A stretch of 64,000 bases of DNA from Murinocardiopsis flavida (GTDB lineage: Bacteria; Actinomycetota; Actinomycetes; Streptosporangiales; Streptosporangiaceae). Position 1 is the stretch's first letter, and every line of letters starts with the position of its first letter. Location of the stretch: positions 186,001-250,000 of the forward strand of contig NZ_PYGA01000005.1 in NCBI RefSeq assembly GCF_003014485.1. The letters run 5' to 3'. The notes beneath the pieces are model-generated. The model did not search any database, was not told the DNA's origin, and was given only the letters and a program-made list of their open reading frames with translations. This document shows positions 1 through 9,091 of the stretch, in pieces. Made by a program: the position numbers and the translations under genes.

Positions 1-179
1 GGCCCGCCGCCCTCCTCCCACAGGGCGACCGCCGCGTCGGAGGCGGGACGCAGGGCGCCGCTGTCGTCGCGGAGCAGACGGTAGGCGTCGGCGTCGATCG
101 TGGTGCGGGACGCGAGGCGGGTGCGCAGCCGCTCCGCGAGCCCGCGCAGCTCCGTGACGGTGGTGCCGTCCTCAGCCAT
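1..179 (-). CDS. Hypothetical protein, 3' end beyond window edge
   Basis: Only the first 59 or so codons are in the window. The product begins MAEDGTTVTELRGLAERLRT and is acidic, without a recognisable domain. The ATG at 179 overlaps the TGA of the AAA+ ATPase gene upstream (stop at 172-174), so it is the third gene of a translationally coupled leftward operon that also holds a membrane protein. I do not recognise the family. The tight coupling suggests it works with the ATPase, but that is inference. Confidence 0.6.
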   Translation of the reverse strand, partial: MAEDGTTVTELRGLAERLRTRLASRTTIDADAYRLLRDDSGALRPASDAAVALWEEGGG

Positions 180-2190
180 TCGCCGCCACCGCCAGCTCGT
201 CGCCGTCGACCATCAGCAGCACCCGGGCGGTGCGGCGGCCGGTCTCCTCGGTGTCGTCCAGCAGGCGCAGCAGCGGCGGGACGAGGTCGTCGACGCACCG
301 CCGCACGCCGCGCGCCGCCTGCTCCGGCCGGGACCGCCACGCCAGCGACCCGATGTGGGCGGGGACGTCGGCGCGCCAGGTGACCGTGACGTCGAGCCCC
401 GCGAGGGTCCGCTCGGCGAAGCGGCGCAGTTCGACCTCTGCGATCTCGCGGAGCTCGTCGGGGCCGAGCGCCGCGAACAGCACGACGTCGTCCAGGCGGT
501 TGATGAGCTCGGGCCGGAAGGAGGCGCGCAGGGTGCGCCGCAGTTGCGCCCCCGGGCCGTCGGCGCCGTCGGGGCGGTCGGCCCTGGCAGCGGCCTCAGG
601 GCCGAACATGGTGGTGAGCAGTTCGTCGACCTGCGCGGCAGGGTCGTCCGGCCCCGGCTCGTTCTGGGACCGGCCCAGTTCGGCGAACTCCGCCGCGCCG
701 AGGTTGGAGGTCAGCACGATCATGGTGTCGTACGCCTCGCGGAGCGGGCCGGCGGGATCGTTCACCGCGCCTTCGTCCAGGAGCCGCAGCAGGGCGTCGA
801 GCACCCGGGAGTCGGCCTTCTCGACCTCGTCGAAGAGGAACACCCGCCGCGGGTTGTCGCGCAGCCCGTTGGTGAGGCGGCCCGCGCCGAACCCCACGTA
901 CCCGGGCGGGGCGCCGACGAAGTAGTTGATGGACTCGCGGGTGTTGAACTGGCCCATCTCGAAGACCAGGGTGTCGGCCTCGCTGCCGTACACCATCTTG
1001 GCGAGCAGCCGGGCGGTGAGGGTCTTCCCAGCGCCACTCGGGCCGCAGAACAGGAACGCGGCGCGGGGCCGGTCGCCGAAGCGGAAGCCGCGCGCGAGGC
1101 CGCGCTTGACGCCTTCGATGTGCGGCGCGAGGCGCTCGACGACGCTGCGTTGCCCGACGAGGTTGCGCCGGAACCAGGCGAGCTCCTCGGCGACGCCGCC
1201 CGAGCGCACACCGGTGTCGGCGGGCGGCTGCTCGGCGTAGTAGGAGTCGGCGTAGCGGAGCAGCTTCGCCGGGTCGATGCCGGTGTCGCGGAAGAACGCC
1301 GCGGCGAGCCCGTTCGGGGAGTCGACCAGTGCCGCCAGGAGGTCGCGTTCGGCGATGGTCTCGGAGCGGCGGTGCGCGGCGCCCTTGGCGGCCTTGTCGA
1401 ACACGTGGCGCAGCGACTCCTCCATCGCGTCCTCGGCGAGTACGGGCTCGACCTGTTCGCCGGCGCCGCTGCGTCCGCCGACGAGCAGCTGGGTCTGGAC
1501 GCGCAGCGCGGCGAGGTCGTAGCCGGAGAAGTGGCAGCTCTGCTCCACCAGTCCGCCCGGTGCGACGACCATGGCGTGCAGCAGGATGGGCGCGCCGAGC
1601 CGCGTGTGGCGCAGCCCGGCGGCGTCGGCCGCCATGATCCGCAGGACGGTCCGCGCCCCTGGGGAGAACGCGGCGGTGGCGAGTGCGCCGTCGGTGCCGA
1701 ACACCGCAGCAGGGCGCTGCGGGACCGCCGCCACCGCGTCGCGCCACGCCGCGAGGTCGACCCTGCCGTAGCGGGCGAGCAGTTCGCGGTCGCGGACGTG
1801 CAGGCCGTCGAGGACGGCGCTGAGCACGCGGCGCTCGTCGAGCACCGCGGCGCCGTCGGCGCACTCGCCGCGGAGCCGGGCGAACACGGCACGGGTGGCA
1901 CGGTTCGCCGTGGCGTCGTCGAGCCCCGCCGCCGCCTGAGTGCCGAACCGCGGGCTCTGGCCGCCGCGCGCCGCGAGTGCCGCGGCGAACACGTCGACGG
2001 GGATGCGGGCGCTCGCGAACAGCGAGGCCGCGAGCCCGCCCTTGATCCGGCCGAGCACGACGAGCAGGTGGACGGGTTCGACGCGCACGGCGCCGGTCTC
2101 GGCGGCGACCAGCGCCGCGGCGCCGAACCCGTCGGTGGCCGCGAGCAGGTCGGGGTCGACGGCGCGCGCCGGGATGCCCATGATGTCCAT
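172..2190 (-). CDS. ClpA/ClpB-like AAA+ ATPase with Clp_N-type repeats
   Basis: A 672-residue Hsp100-like protein. Residues 1-330 contain what look like three Clp_N-type helical repeats (starting near residues 10, 160 and 235). One AAA+ module of ClpB D2 type follows. Walker A GPSGAGKT lies near residue 385, the aromatic pore loop GAPPGYVG near 425, Walker B FLFDEVEKAD near 450, sensor-1 VLTSNLG near 490, and FRPELINRLDD, which carries the arginine-finger region, near 550. A classical ClpB has two AAA+ rings and a coiled-coil middle domain; both the first ring and the middle domain are missing here. No ClpP-docking IGF/L loop was noticed. The start at 2190 is one base after the stop of the upstream membrane-protein gene, which is why I prefer it to the in-frame ATG further upstream. 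The likely role is ATP-driven remodelling of a protein supplied by its operon; the substrate is unknown. Confidence 0.8.
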   Translation of the reverse strand: MDIMGIPARAVDPDLLAATDGFGAAALVAAETGAVRVEPVHLLVVLGRIKGGLAASLFASARIPVDVFAAALAARGGQSPRFGTQAAAGLDDATANRATRAVFARLRGECADGAAVLDERRVLSAVLDGLHVRDRELLARYGRVDLAAWRDAVAAVPQRPAAVFGTDGALATAAFSPGARTVLRIMAADAAGLRHTRLGAPILLHAMVVAPGGLVEQSCHFSGYDLAALRVQTQLLVGGRSGAGEQVEPVLAEDAMEESLRHVFDKAAKGAAHRRSETIAERDLLAALVDSPNGLAAAFFRDTGIDPAKLLRYADSYYAEQPPADTGVRSGGVAEELAWFRRNLVGQRSVVERLAPHIEGVKRGLARGFRFGDRPRAAFLFCGPSGAGKTLTARLLAKMVYGSEADTLVFEMGQFNTRESINYFVGAPPGYVGFGAGRLTNGLRDNPRRVFLFDEVEKADSRVLDALLRLLDEGAVNDPAGPLREAYDTMIVLTSNLGAAEFAELGRSQNEPGPDDPAAQVDELLTTMFGPEAAARADRPDGADGPGAQLRRTLRASFRPELINRLDDVVLFAALGPDELREIAEVELRRFAERTLAGLDVTVTWRADVPAHIGSLAWRSRPEQAARGVRRCVDDLVPPLLRLLDDTEETGRRTARVLLMVDGDELAVAANG

Positions 2191-2191
2191 G

Positions 2192-4309
2192 TCAGGCCCC
2201 CCGCAGCAGTGATTCGGCGGCCGCCAGCCGACGCCCGACGTCGTCCTCGGCGCCGTACATGCGCAGCGCCGCACCGCCGCGGCGGGGGTCGCCGGGGCCG
2301 TCGCCGAGGAACGCGGCGACCTCGGCGAGGATCCGGTGCGCCGCGGCGACCCTGACCTGGTGGACGACTGCGGCGCGGCCGTCGGCGCCCGCCGCGGGCA
2401 GCGCCTCGAACATCCGCGCGAGCCGGTCGTCGTCGGCGGCCGACCGGGCGCTGCGCGCGCCCCACGACAGGACCGTGGCCGGGTCGAACGGCACGTGCCG
2501 CGCCCAGGCGGCGGCGTGCCGGCGGTGGACGGCGTCCATCGCGGCGGGGAACGCGTGGAGGTCGCCGCCCAGCACCGCCGCCGTCAGGTCCGCCGCCTCC
2601 GCCGCCTCGGGCAGCGCGGCGCGCAGCGCAGCGGGGTCGTGGCGCAGGTGCCGCAGCGCGGATCCGGGGTCGCCGAGGTGCAGGGAGAGGAGGGCCACGA
2701 GGAAGCGGACGGTCGGCGACCCGGGGTCGCGGCCGTGCTCGCGGGCGATGCGGCCGACGAGCGACGGGTCGCCGGGCGCCAGGCGTCCGCTGCCGAGTTC
2801 GGCCGCTGCGAGCAGCAGTCGGTAGTCGGGCGCGTCGACCAGCGCGACCGCCGCCCGCAGGTGCCGTTCGGCGCCCTCGGGGTCGCCGTCGCGCAGCAGC
2901 GCGTGGCCCGCCCCCGCCTCCAGGTGCGCCAGCCGGGCCTGGGCGCCGGGAAAGCCGTAGGCGATGGCGGCGCGGTAGCGCGGTCGCGCCAGTGCGGGCG
3001 CGCCGCGCTCCGCGGCGGAGTCGGCGAGGACGCACAGCCACGCGCCGGGCGTGTGCGGGGCGCCCTGCGGCGCGAGCCGCGCCAGGAGGTCCCATTCCGG
3101 CGCTGCGGGGTCGGGGGCGGCGGACTCGGTGAGGGCGGCGTCGAGGCCGGCGAGGACCCGGTGCACCGCTCGGGTGCGGAACACCGGGGCCACGTGTTCG
3201 GGGGCCACCGTGAGCAGGGCGCTGTCGATGTGGCGGAAGGGGTGCACGGCGCCGTCGAGCCGGGTCGCGATCGAGACGACGGCGTCCCAGGTCTCGTCGA
3301 ACGAACCGTCGGCGGGGTTGCGGGTCCACTGCCCCAGCGCCGCGCCGAACACCTTGGGGGTGAGCAGGACGGGGTTGTCGTCGAGCATGCGGATCACGAG
3401 TTCGGGGTGCTCCAGCGCGCACTTCTCCACCTCGGCGCCGATGAGCCCCTTCGCCCGCTCCACCTGCTGGGGGGTCGCCCTGCCGAGGAATGCCAGCAGC
3501 GCCAGCACGACGCCTTCGGCCCCACCGGAGGACTGCGCGCGGCGGGCCCGCTGCACGGACGCGCGCAGCGCCGCGACCGGGTCGGTGTGCTCGCGCACGG
3601 TCGCACCCGCCAATGCCAGCGCGGGCGACTCGCCGTCGCCGCGCGGCACCCACGGCACGGCGGCGAGGACCAGGATCCGGCCGCACATGTGCCCCAGGAG
3701 GAACACGAGCACGGCGGTCGGCACGGCGAGCATGAAGGGGATGCCGATGGCGGCCGGGCCGAGCCAGCTGTACACGGGGCCGGGGAACATCTCGGGGTAC
3801 CCGCGGACGAGGGCGTAGAGCAGGGCGGCGTAGGCCACCGTGCCCACCCACCACAGCACGGGCAGGGTCAGCAGCGCCCAATGGGGTGTCAGCAGCCACA
3901 GAATGGGCCGGCCGGGCAGGAAGAACACCGCGATCACGCAGGCGAGCACGAACACGAACACGGTGGTGCCGAGGTAGGAGTCGCTCTGCGCGCCGGCGGC
4001 GCGCCGCTCGGTCTCCAGCTCATCGGCGAGCGCGTCGGTCTCGGCGCCGGGCGGCAGCGCGTGCAGCCCGGCGATGCGCCGGCGGTACACGCCCAGCCGC
4101 CGCGATACCCGGACGGCGGAGATCGCGCCCCGCGCCCGCAGCAGTCCCAGTGCCGCCCCGGCGCCGAGGAGGGTCTCGGCGATGCCCGGGTCGTAGCCGT
4201 GCACCAGGGGGTCGGCCACCAGCAGGGCGAGTGCGATGAAGCCCGCGGTGCCGGTGAGCACGGCGGCGATCGCCGCAAGGGTCTCCCTTGTGCGCGACGA
4301 ATCGCCCAT
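2192..4309 (-). CDS. Membrane protein with tandem-helical C-terminal region
   Basis: A 705-residue protein that I cannot assign to a named family. The first 230 residues hold several hydrophobic segments: two near 15-65, then a cluster near 125-215 after a charged cytoplasmic stretch. The remaining 470 residues are Ala/Leu/Arg-rich with spacing that resembles TPR-like helical pairs, for example around LAHLEAGAGHALLRDGDPEG near residue 460. The start at 4309 follows a strong GGAGGG ribosome-binding site. The stop is one base before the start of the ClpB-like ATPase gene, so the two are translationally coupled. A membrane-anchored scaffold that recruits or feeds the ATPase is a reasonable inference, not something the sequence proves. 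Confidence 0.65.
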   Translation of the reverse strand: MGDSSRTRETLAAIAAVLTGTAGFIALALLVADPLVHGYDPGIAETLLGAGAALGLLRARGAISAVRVSRRLGVYRRRIAGLHALPPGAETDALADELETERRAAGAQSDSYLGTTVFVFVLACVIAVFFLPGRPILWLLTPHWALLTLPVLWWVGTVAYAALLYALVRGYPEMFPGPVYSWLGPAAIGIPFMLAVPTAVLVFLLGHMCGRILVLAAVPWVPRGDGESPALALAGATVREHTDPVAALRASVQRARRAQSSGGAEGVVLALLAFLGRATPQQVERAKGLIGAEVEKCALEHPELVIRMLDDNPVLLTPKVFGAALGQWTRNPADGSFDETWDAVVSIATRLDGAVHPFRHIDSALLTVAPEHVAPVFRTRAVHRVLAGLDAALTESAAPDPAAPEWDLLARLAPQGAPHTPGAWLCVLADSAAERGAPALARPRYRAAIAYGFPGAQARLAHLEAGAGHALLRDGDPEGAERHLRAAVALVDAPDYRLLLAAAELGSGRLAPGDPSLVGRIAREHGRDPGSPTVRFLVALLSLHLGDPGSALRHLRHDPAALRAALPEAAEAADLTAAVLGGDLHAFPAAMDAVHRRHAAAWARHVPFDPATVLSWGARSARSAADDDRLARMFEALPAAGADGRAAVVHQVRVAAAHRILAEVAAFLGDGPGDPRRGGAALRMYGAEDDVGRRLAAAESLLRGA

Positions 4310-4385
4310 GGACCCTCCTCTCCGACCAGGGCGGCCGGCGGGCGCCGCGGCCGGGTGGGAACGCCCCGCACATTGGACGCCGTCC

Positions 4386-4415
4386 GGCCCCGTCCATCAT
4401 TCAATGGACGGGGCC
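4386..4415. terminator. Perfect 12-bp hairpin, likely terminator
   Basis: GGCCCCGTCCAT at 4386-4397 is perfectly complementary to 4404-4415, leaving a 6-base loop. It lies downstream of the leftward anmK/AGE operon (last stop at 4551) and just upstream of the next leftward operon (start 4309). Transcription termination of the first operon is the simplest reading. There is no T-run, as is usual in actinobacteria. Confidence 0.6.
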
Positions 4416-4550
4416 GCCGCATCCACTGCGTGGCCGCCTATGGCCGACTTCTGTACCTGTCCGGAAAAGGTGGTACCGGCAGAGCGCCCGGCGCGGAGAG
4501 GTCACGGGGCCGGGGGGCGGGGAGGGCCGGGGGGCAGGGAGGGTCGGGGG

Positions 4551-5768
4551 TCAGGACCTGAGGGCTCCCGCCGGGCTGGCCGCCAGGGGCAGCACCGGCA
4601 GCAGTACCGCCTGGTAGGCGTGGTACACGTCGGGCTTGCCCGACCACACCGTCGCCGACGGCCCGTTCTCCGCGTCGAGCTCGTGCCGCCAACTGCCGTG
4701 GACCGGGTCGATGACGTGCTGCGCGATGTAGTCCCACCAGGTGCGGTACCACTGCTCGTACCGGTCGTCGCCGGTGCGGCGGTAGAGCACGGCCGCGCTG
4801 AGGACCGCCTCGGCGGCGACCCAGTGCATGCGCTCCCGCACGACGGGCCGGTCCGACCAGTCGAGGGTGTAGACGAAGCCGTCGGACCCGTCGGCGCGCC
4901 AGCCCAGCCGCACCGCGGCCTCGAACAGGCTCTCGGCGTCGGCGAGCAGCCACGCCGGGGCGTCGGCGCCGAGGGCGGCCTCCAGGTGCACGAGCAGCCG
5001 CGCCCACTCCAGCGCGTGGCCGGGGGTGGTGCCGTAGGGGCGGAACTGGTGCCGCTTCTGGTCGGCGTTGTACTCGGGCAGCGGCTCCCACTCGGGGGTG
5101 AAGTGCTCCGGCAGCCGCCAGCCGTGCTCGGCCGCCATGCCGTGGGCGAGCCGTTCGGCGATGCGCAGCGCCCTGCGGTGCCAGATCGCCGCACCGGTGA
5201 CGTCGCCCGCGACGAGCATCGCCTCGATCATGTGCATGTTGCTGTTGGCGCCGCGGTACGCCTCTGTCTCCTGCCACGCCCGGTCCCAGCCCTCGACCGA
5301 CAGCCCGGCCGCGTCGTCCCAGAACCGCTTCTCGACGACGTCCAGCGCCTCGGCGAGCAGTTCGGCCGCACCGGGGCGCCCCGCTGCGGTGGCGCTCGCC
5401 GCGCCGATGACGACGAACGCGTGCTCGTAGGCGCCCTTGGCGGTGTCGACGGGCACGCCCTGGGCCGCTCCGGGGAACCAGCCGCCGTGCTCCGGGTCGC
5501 GGAGCAGGCCGGTGAGCGCGGCGATGCCGTGGTCGGCCAGCGGCCCCGCCCCCGGCTCGCCGCGCAGGTGCGCGAGCGCGAAGACGTGCGTCATACGCCC
5601 GGTGATCCAGGTCATGACCTGCTGCGAGGGGTCGCGGCGGCCGTACTCGTCCAGCCAGCCGAAACCGCCCGCCGGATCGGCGGCGGCCCGGGCGAACGCG
5701 CTCAGCCGTGCCTCCTCCCTCGCCAGCCACGCCTGATGTTGAGGAAGGTCCAACCACGACCCTGGCAT
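4551..5768 (-). CDS. AGE-family sugar isomerase/epimerase (YihS-like)
   Basis: A 405-residue member of the N-acylglucosamine 2-epimerase superfamily, an (alpha/alpha)6 barrel acting on mannose/fructose, sulfoquinovose or N-acylglucosamine. Family-typical stretches are visible: HVFALAHL near residue 60, KGAYEHAFV near 105, NSNMHMIEA near 175, HQFRPYGTTPGHALEW near 245 (active-site His) and HWVAAEAVLSA near 315. The pattern is closest to the YihS / mannose isomerase branch, but the exact substrate cannot be read from the sequence. The ATG at 5768 has AGGAG 8 bases upstream. The stop of anmK lies 95 bases upstream in the same direction, so co-transcription is likely and would pair an amino-sugar kinase with a sugar isomerase. 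Confidence 0.8.
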   Translation of the reverse strand: MPGSWLDLPQHQAWLAREEARLSAFARAAADPAGGFGWLDEYGRRDPSQQVMTWITGRMTHVFALAHLRGEPGAGPLADHGIAALTGLLRDPEHGGWFPGAAQGVPVDTAKGAYEHAFVVIGAASATAAGRPGAAELLAEALDVVEKRFWDDAAGLSVEGWDRAWQETEAYRGANSNMHMIEAMLVAGDVTGAAIWHRRALRIAERLAHGMAAEHGWRLPEHFTPEWEPLPEYNADQKRHQFRPYGTTPGHALEWARLLVHLEAALGADAPAWLLADAESLFEAAVRLGWRADGSDGFVYTLDWSDRPVVRERMHWVAAEAVLSAAVLYRRTGDDRYEQWYRTWWDYIAQHVIDPVHGSWRHELDAENGPSATVWSGKPDVYHAYQAVLLPVLPLAASPAGALRS

Positions 5769-5863
5769 ATGCACGTCTCCTCTCCGCGGATCAACGGCCC
5801 CCATTGTGGCCGAAGCCGTCCGGCGCCGGGGGCGCGGGGACGGCGGGCCCGGCCCCGCCGTGG

Positions 5864-7084
5864 TCACGGCCCAGGTGGGGGCGGATCTCCCCTGCGGAGG
5901 TCGAGGGTCAGCGACGCCGCGTCGGTCCCGCCGTACCCGCCGGCCGGGCCGTGCGCGCCGGCGGGCCCGGCCGGCGTGATCCGCCCGAGGAGCGCCGGGT
6001 GCGCCGCTCCGGTGCACGACGGGACCGACGCCGCGATCCCGTGCCACGTCAGGAAGCCGAGCAGGGCGAACATCCACGCCTCCTTGGCGTCCGGGTCGAT
6101 CCCCAGATCGGCGGAGGCGCGCAGCGGCGCCGGTGCCAGCGCCGCGCGCAGCGCGGCGGCGAGCGCGGGGTTGCGCAGCCCGCCGCCCGACGCGATGACC
6201 TCGGTGACCCCGTTCGCCCGGCAGGCGTCGGCGATCGTGGTCGCGGTGAGCGCGGTGAGGGTGGCGCACAGGTCGTCGCCCGACACGTCGGACCCCGCCA
6301 CGGCGGCGTCGAGGTAGGCCGCGTGGAACAGCTCCCTGCCCGTGGACTTCGGTGCCGGGCGCGCGTAGTACGGGTCGGCGCGCAGGCGCTCCAGCAGCCC
6401 CGGGTGCACCCGCCCGCGCGCGGCCCGCGCACCGTCGCGGTCCAGGTGCTCGCGGCCCCCGGTGAGGCGGCCGACCGCGGTGTCGAGCAGCGCGTTCCCG
6501 GGGCCGGTGTCGAAGGCTATGGGCGCGCGGCCCGGTGCGACCACCGTGAGGTTCGCGATCCCGCCGATGTTCAGCGCCGCTGCGGGCGCCGACCGCCCGG
6601 ACAGCAGCAGCGCGTCGAACGCGCCGACCAGCGGCGCGCCCTGGCCGCCCGCTGCGATGTCGCCGGCCCGCAGGTCCGAGACGACCGGCGCCCCGGTGGC
6701 GGCGGCGATCCAGGCGGGCTGGCCCAATTGCAGGGTGCCGCGCACCGCGCCGTCCTCGACCCAGTGGTACAGGGTCTGGCCGTGCGAGACGACGAGGCCG
6801 GCCGCTCCCCCGGGGCACAGCTCGCCGATGGCGGACCGGGCGGCGTCGGCGAACGCCTGGCCGAGCAGCGTGTCGAGGCGGCACACCGCCCCGATGTCGA
6901 CCCGCGCCGGGGGGAGCGCGGCGAGGACCTCCTCGCGCAGCCCGGGCGGGTAGGGCAGTTCGCGGTAGCCGATGGGGGTCATGGCGACGCGGACGTCCGG
7001 CGGCTCGCCGGACAGCTCCAGGTCCAGCACCCCGGCGTCGATCCCGTCCGCAGACGTTCCCGACGACAACCCGACGACGATCAT
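5864..7084 (-). CDS. anmK: Anhydro-N-acetylmuramic acid kinase
   Basis: AnmK phosphorylates and hydrolyses 1,6-anhydro-MurNAc to MurNAc-6-phosphate, recycling cell-wall sugars. The 406-residue length matches the family (about 370-400). It has the N-terminal phosphate-binding motif SSGTSADGID at residues 7-16, VSHGQTLYHW near 100, NIGGIANLTV near 183, FDTGPGNALLD near 205 and IASGGGLRNPAL near 300, all family hallmarks. It is divergent from prfC (start 7297) and followed by the AGE-family gene. A MurNAc-6-P etherase gene is not adjacent, so the next step must be encoded elsewhere. Confidence 0.93.
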   Translation of the reverse strand: MIVVGLSSGTSADGIDAGVLDLELSGEPPDVRVAMTPIGYRELPYPPGLREEVLAALPPARVDIGAVCRLDTLLGQAFADAARSAIGELCPGGAAGLVVSHGQTLYHWVEDGAVRGTLQLGQPAWIAAATGAPVVSDLRAGDIAAGGQGAPLVGAFDALLLSGRSAPAAALNIGGIANLTVVAPGRAPIAFDTGPGNALLDTAVGRLTGGREHLDRDGARAARGRVHPGLLERLRADPYYARPAPKSTGRELFHAAYLDAAVAGSDVSGDDLCATLTALTATTIADACRANGVTEVIASGGGLRNPALAAALRAALAPAPLRASADLGIDPDAKEAWMFALLGFLTWHGIAASVPSCTGAAHPALLGRITPAGPAGAHGPAGGYGGTDAASLTLDLRRGDPPPPGP

Positions 7085-7296
7085 CGCACCCCACCCCTCC
7101 CCGGCGGCGCCCGCTGTTGCGCCACTCGTCAGCCAGCAGGATCACACGACGTCACGCGGCAGGCGGCACCGCAGGTAGATTTCAGGTGTCCCCGAGGCCC
7201 GTCCCGGCTCCGCGCCGCCTGCGCGCGGCCGGCCCGGCGGCCCGCACCGCCCTGCCGCCATCCGGCCGGGCAGACCAGCGAGGAGTCCTGATCCCG

Positions 7297-8925
7297 GTGA
7301 GCGTGACAGCGGACGGCGCGTCCCATGGAAGCCCCGATACCGCGGCAGAGGCCCGGCGCCGCCGGACGTTCGCGGTCATCTCGCACCCCGACGCCGGCAA
7401 GTCGACGCTCACCGAGGCGCTCGCGCTGCACGCCGCGGCGATCACCTCGGCCGGCGCGGTCCACGGCAAGGGCGAGCGGCGGGGGGTCACCTCCGACTGG
7501 ATGGACATGGAGCGCGCCCGCGGCATCTCCATCACCTCGGCCGCGCTGCGCATCGACTACGACGACTGCGTGCTGAACCTGCTCGACACCCCCGGCCACG
7601 CCGACTTCTCCGAGGACACCTACCGGGTGCTCGCCGCGGTCGACTGCGCGATCATGCTGCTCGACTCCGCGAAGGGCCTCGAACCGCAGACCCTGAAGTT
7701 GTTCGACGTGTGCCGCGCCCGCTCCGTCCCGGTCATCACCTTCGTCAACAAGTGGGACCGGCCCGGCCGCGAGCCCCTCGAACTGCTCGACGAGATCGAG
7801 CAGCGCATCGGGCTGCGGCCCACCCCGCTGAACTGGCCGGTCGGCATCGCCGGCGACTTCCGCGGCCTCATCGACCGCTCCGCGGGCGACACCTACACCA
7901 AGATGCACCGCACCCCCGGCGGCGCCACCCGCGCCGAGGAGCAGCCGCTGAGCCACGCGGACGCGGCCGAAACCGAGGGCGCGGTGTGGGCGCAGTCGCT
8001 GGAGGAGCTCGAACTCCTCGGCGAGATCGGCGCCGACTACGACGAGGAGTCCTTCCTGGCGGGCAAGTCCTCCCCGGTGCTGTTCGGCGCGGCACTGCCC
8101 AACTTCGGCGTGGCCCAGCTCCTGCGGACCCTCGTCCGCCTCGCGCCGCCGCCCTCGGCCGAGGCCGACGAGAAGGGCCGACCGCGCCCCGTCGACGCCC
8201 CGTTCTCCGGCCTGGTGTTCAAGATGCAGGCCAACATGGACAAGGCGCACCGCGACCGCATGGCGTTCGTCCGGGTGTGCTCGGGCCGGTTCGAGCGGGG
8301 GATGGTGCTGACCCACGCGAGCACCGGGCGGCCGTTCGCGACCAAGTACTCCCAGGCCGTGTTCGGCTCGGAGCGCCAGACCATCGACACCGCCTACCCC
8401 GGCGATGTGATCGCGCTGGTGAACGCCCATTCACTGCGGGTCGGCGACACCCTGTTCGACGGCCCCGAGGTGCACTTCCCACCCATCCCCAGCTTCGCCC
8501 CCGAGCACTTCGCCGTTGCGCGGGCGCTCGACGCTGGGCGCTACAAGCAGTTCCGGCGCGGGATCGAGCAGATGGACGCCGAGGGCGTGGTGCAGGTGCT
8601 GACCTCCGACGTCCGCGGCGAGCAGGCGCCCGTGCTGGCCGCGGTCGGGCCGCTCCAGTTCGACGTGGTCAAGCACCGGATGGAGCAGGAGTTCCGGGCG
8701 CCCATCGAACTCGCGCACATCGACTACAACGTGGCGCGCCGCACCGACGCCGCCTCGGCGCCCGTCCTGCACGGGCTGTCGGGCGCCGAGGTGCTCAAGC
8801 GGCGCTCCGACGGCGAACTGCTGATGCTCGTGCACAACAAGTGGCGGCTCAAGGTCATCGAGCGCGACCACCCCGAGGCGGTCATGGAACCCCTCCTCGC
8901 CGGAGGCGTCGAGGCCGACGCCTGA
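7297..8925 (+). CDS. prfC: Peptide chain release factor 3 (RF-3 GTPase)
   Basis: RF3 is the GTPase that removes RF1/RF2 from the ribosome after peptide release. At 542 residues it is the usual size. G1 is SHPDAGKST (residues 29-37), G3 DTPGHADF is near 98, and G4 NKWD is near 150. The segment FSGLVFKMQANMDKAHRDR near 307 is typical of RF3 and separates it from EF-G. The GTG at 7297 is chosen because AGGAG at 7281-7285 lies 11 bases upstream; a second GTG at 7303 is also possible. Earlier in-frame ATGs would add a non-conserved Arg-rich leader. The gene is divergent from anmK. Confidence 0.93.
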   Translation: MSVTADGASHGSPDTAAEARRRRTFAVISHPDAGKSTLTEALALHAAAITSAGAVHGKGERRGVTSDWMDMERARGISITSAALRIDYDDCVLNLLDTPGHADFSEDTYRVLAAVDCAIMLLDSAKGLEPQTLKLFDVCRARSVPVITFVNKWDRPGREPLELLDEIEQRIGLRPTPLNWPVGIAGDFRGLIDRSAGDTYTKMHRTPGGATRAEEQPLSHADAAETEGAVWAQSLEELELLGEIGADYDEESFLAGKSSPVLFGAALPNFGVAQLLRTLVRLAPPPSAEADEKGRPRPVDAPFSGLVFKMQANMDKAHRDRMAFVRVCSGRFERGMVLTHASTGRPFATKYSQAVFGSERQTIDTAYPGDVIALVNAHSLRVGDTLFDGPEVHFPPIPSFAPEHFAVARALDAGRYKQFRRGIEQMDAEGVVQVLTSDVRGEQAPVLAAVGPLQFDVVKHRMEQEFRAPIELAHIDYNVARRTDAASAPVLHGLSGAEVLKRRSDGELLMLVHNKWRLKVIERDHPEAVMEPLLAGGVEADA

Positions 8926-9091
8926 CCGGGCCGTGCCCAGTTCGCCGCGCTCCGCGCACGGCGGCGGCCTGCTTACGCCGCGCCGCTCACGGCGGCGGCG
9001 GTGTACTGCCGGGCCGGCCGCCGGCTGTGCGCCACCATGCCCTCAGGCGGTCGACGAGGCGGCCGCCGTGCGCCGGGCGGGGGGTGCCCTT

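Noticed and set aside
100-2355. A 751-codon plus-strand frame opposite the ClpB-like ATPase
   Set aside because: Composition is typical of an antisense shadow, and the ATPase motifs are on the minus strand.
4236-6317. A 693-codon open frame on the plus strand opposite the AGE-family and anmK genes
   Set aside because: High G+C removes stop codons from non-coding frames. The translation is Arg/Pro/Gly-rich with no domain, while the minus strand carries clear anmK and AGE motifs.
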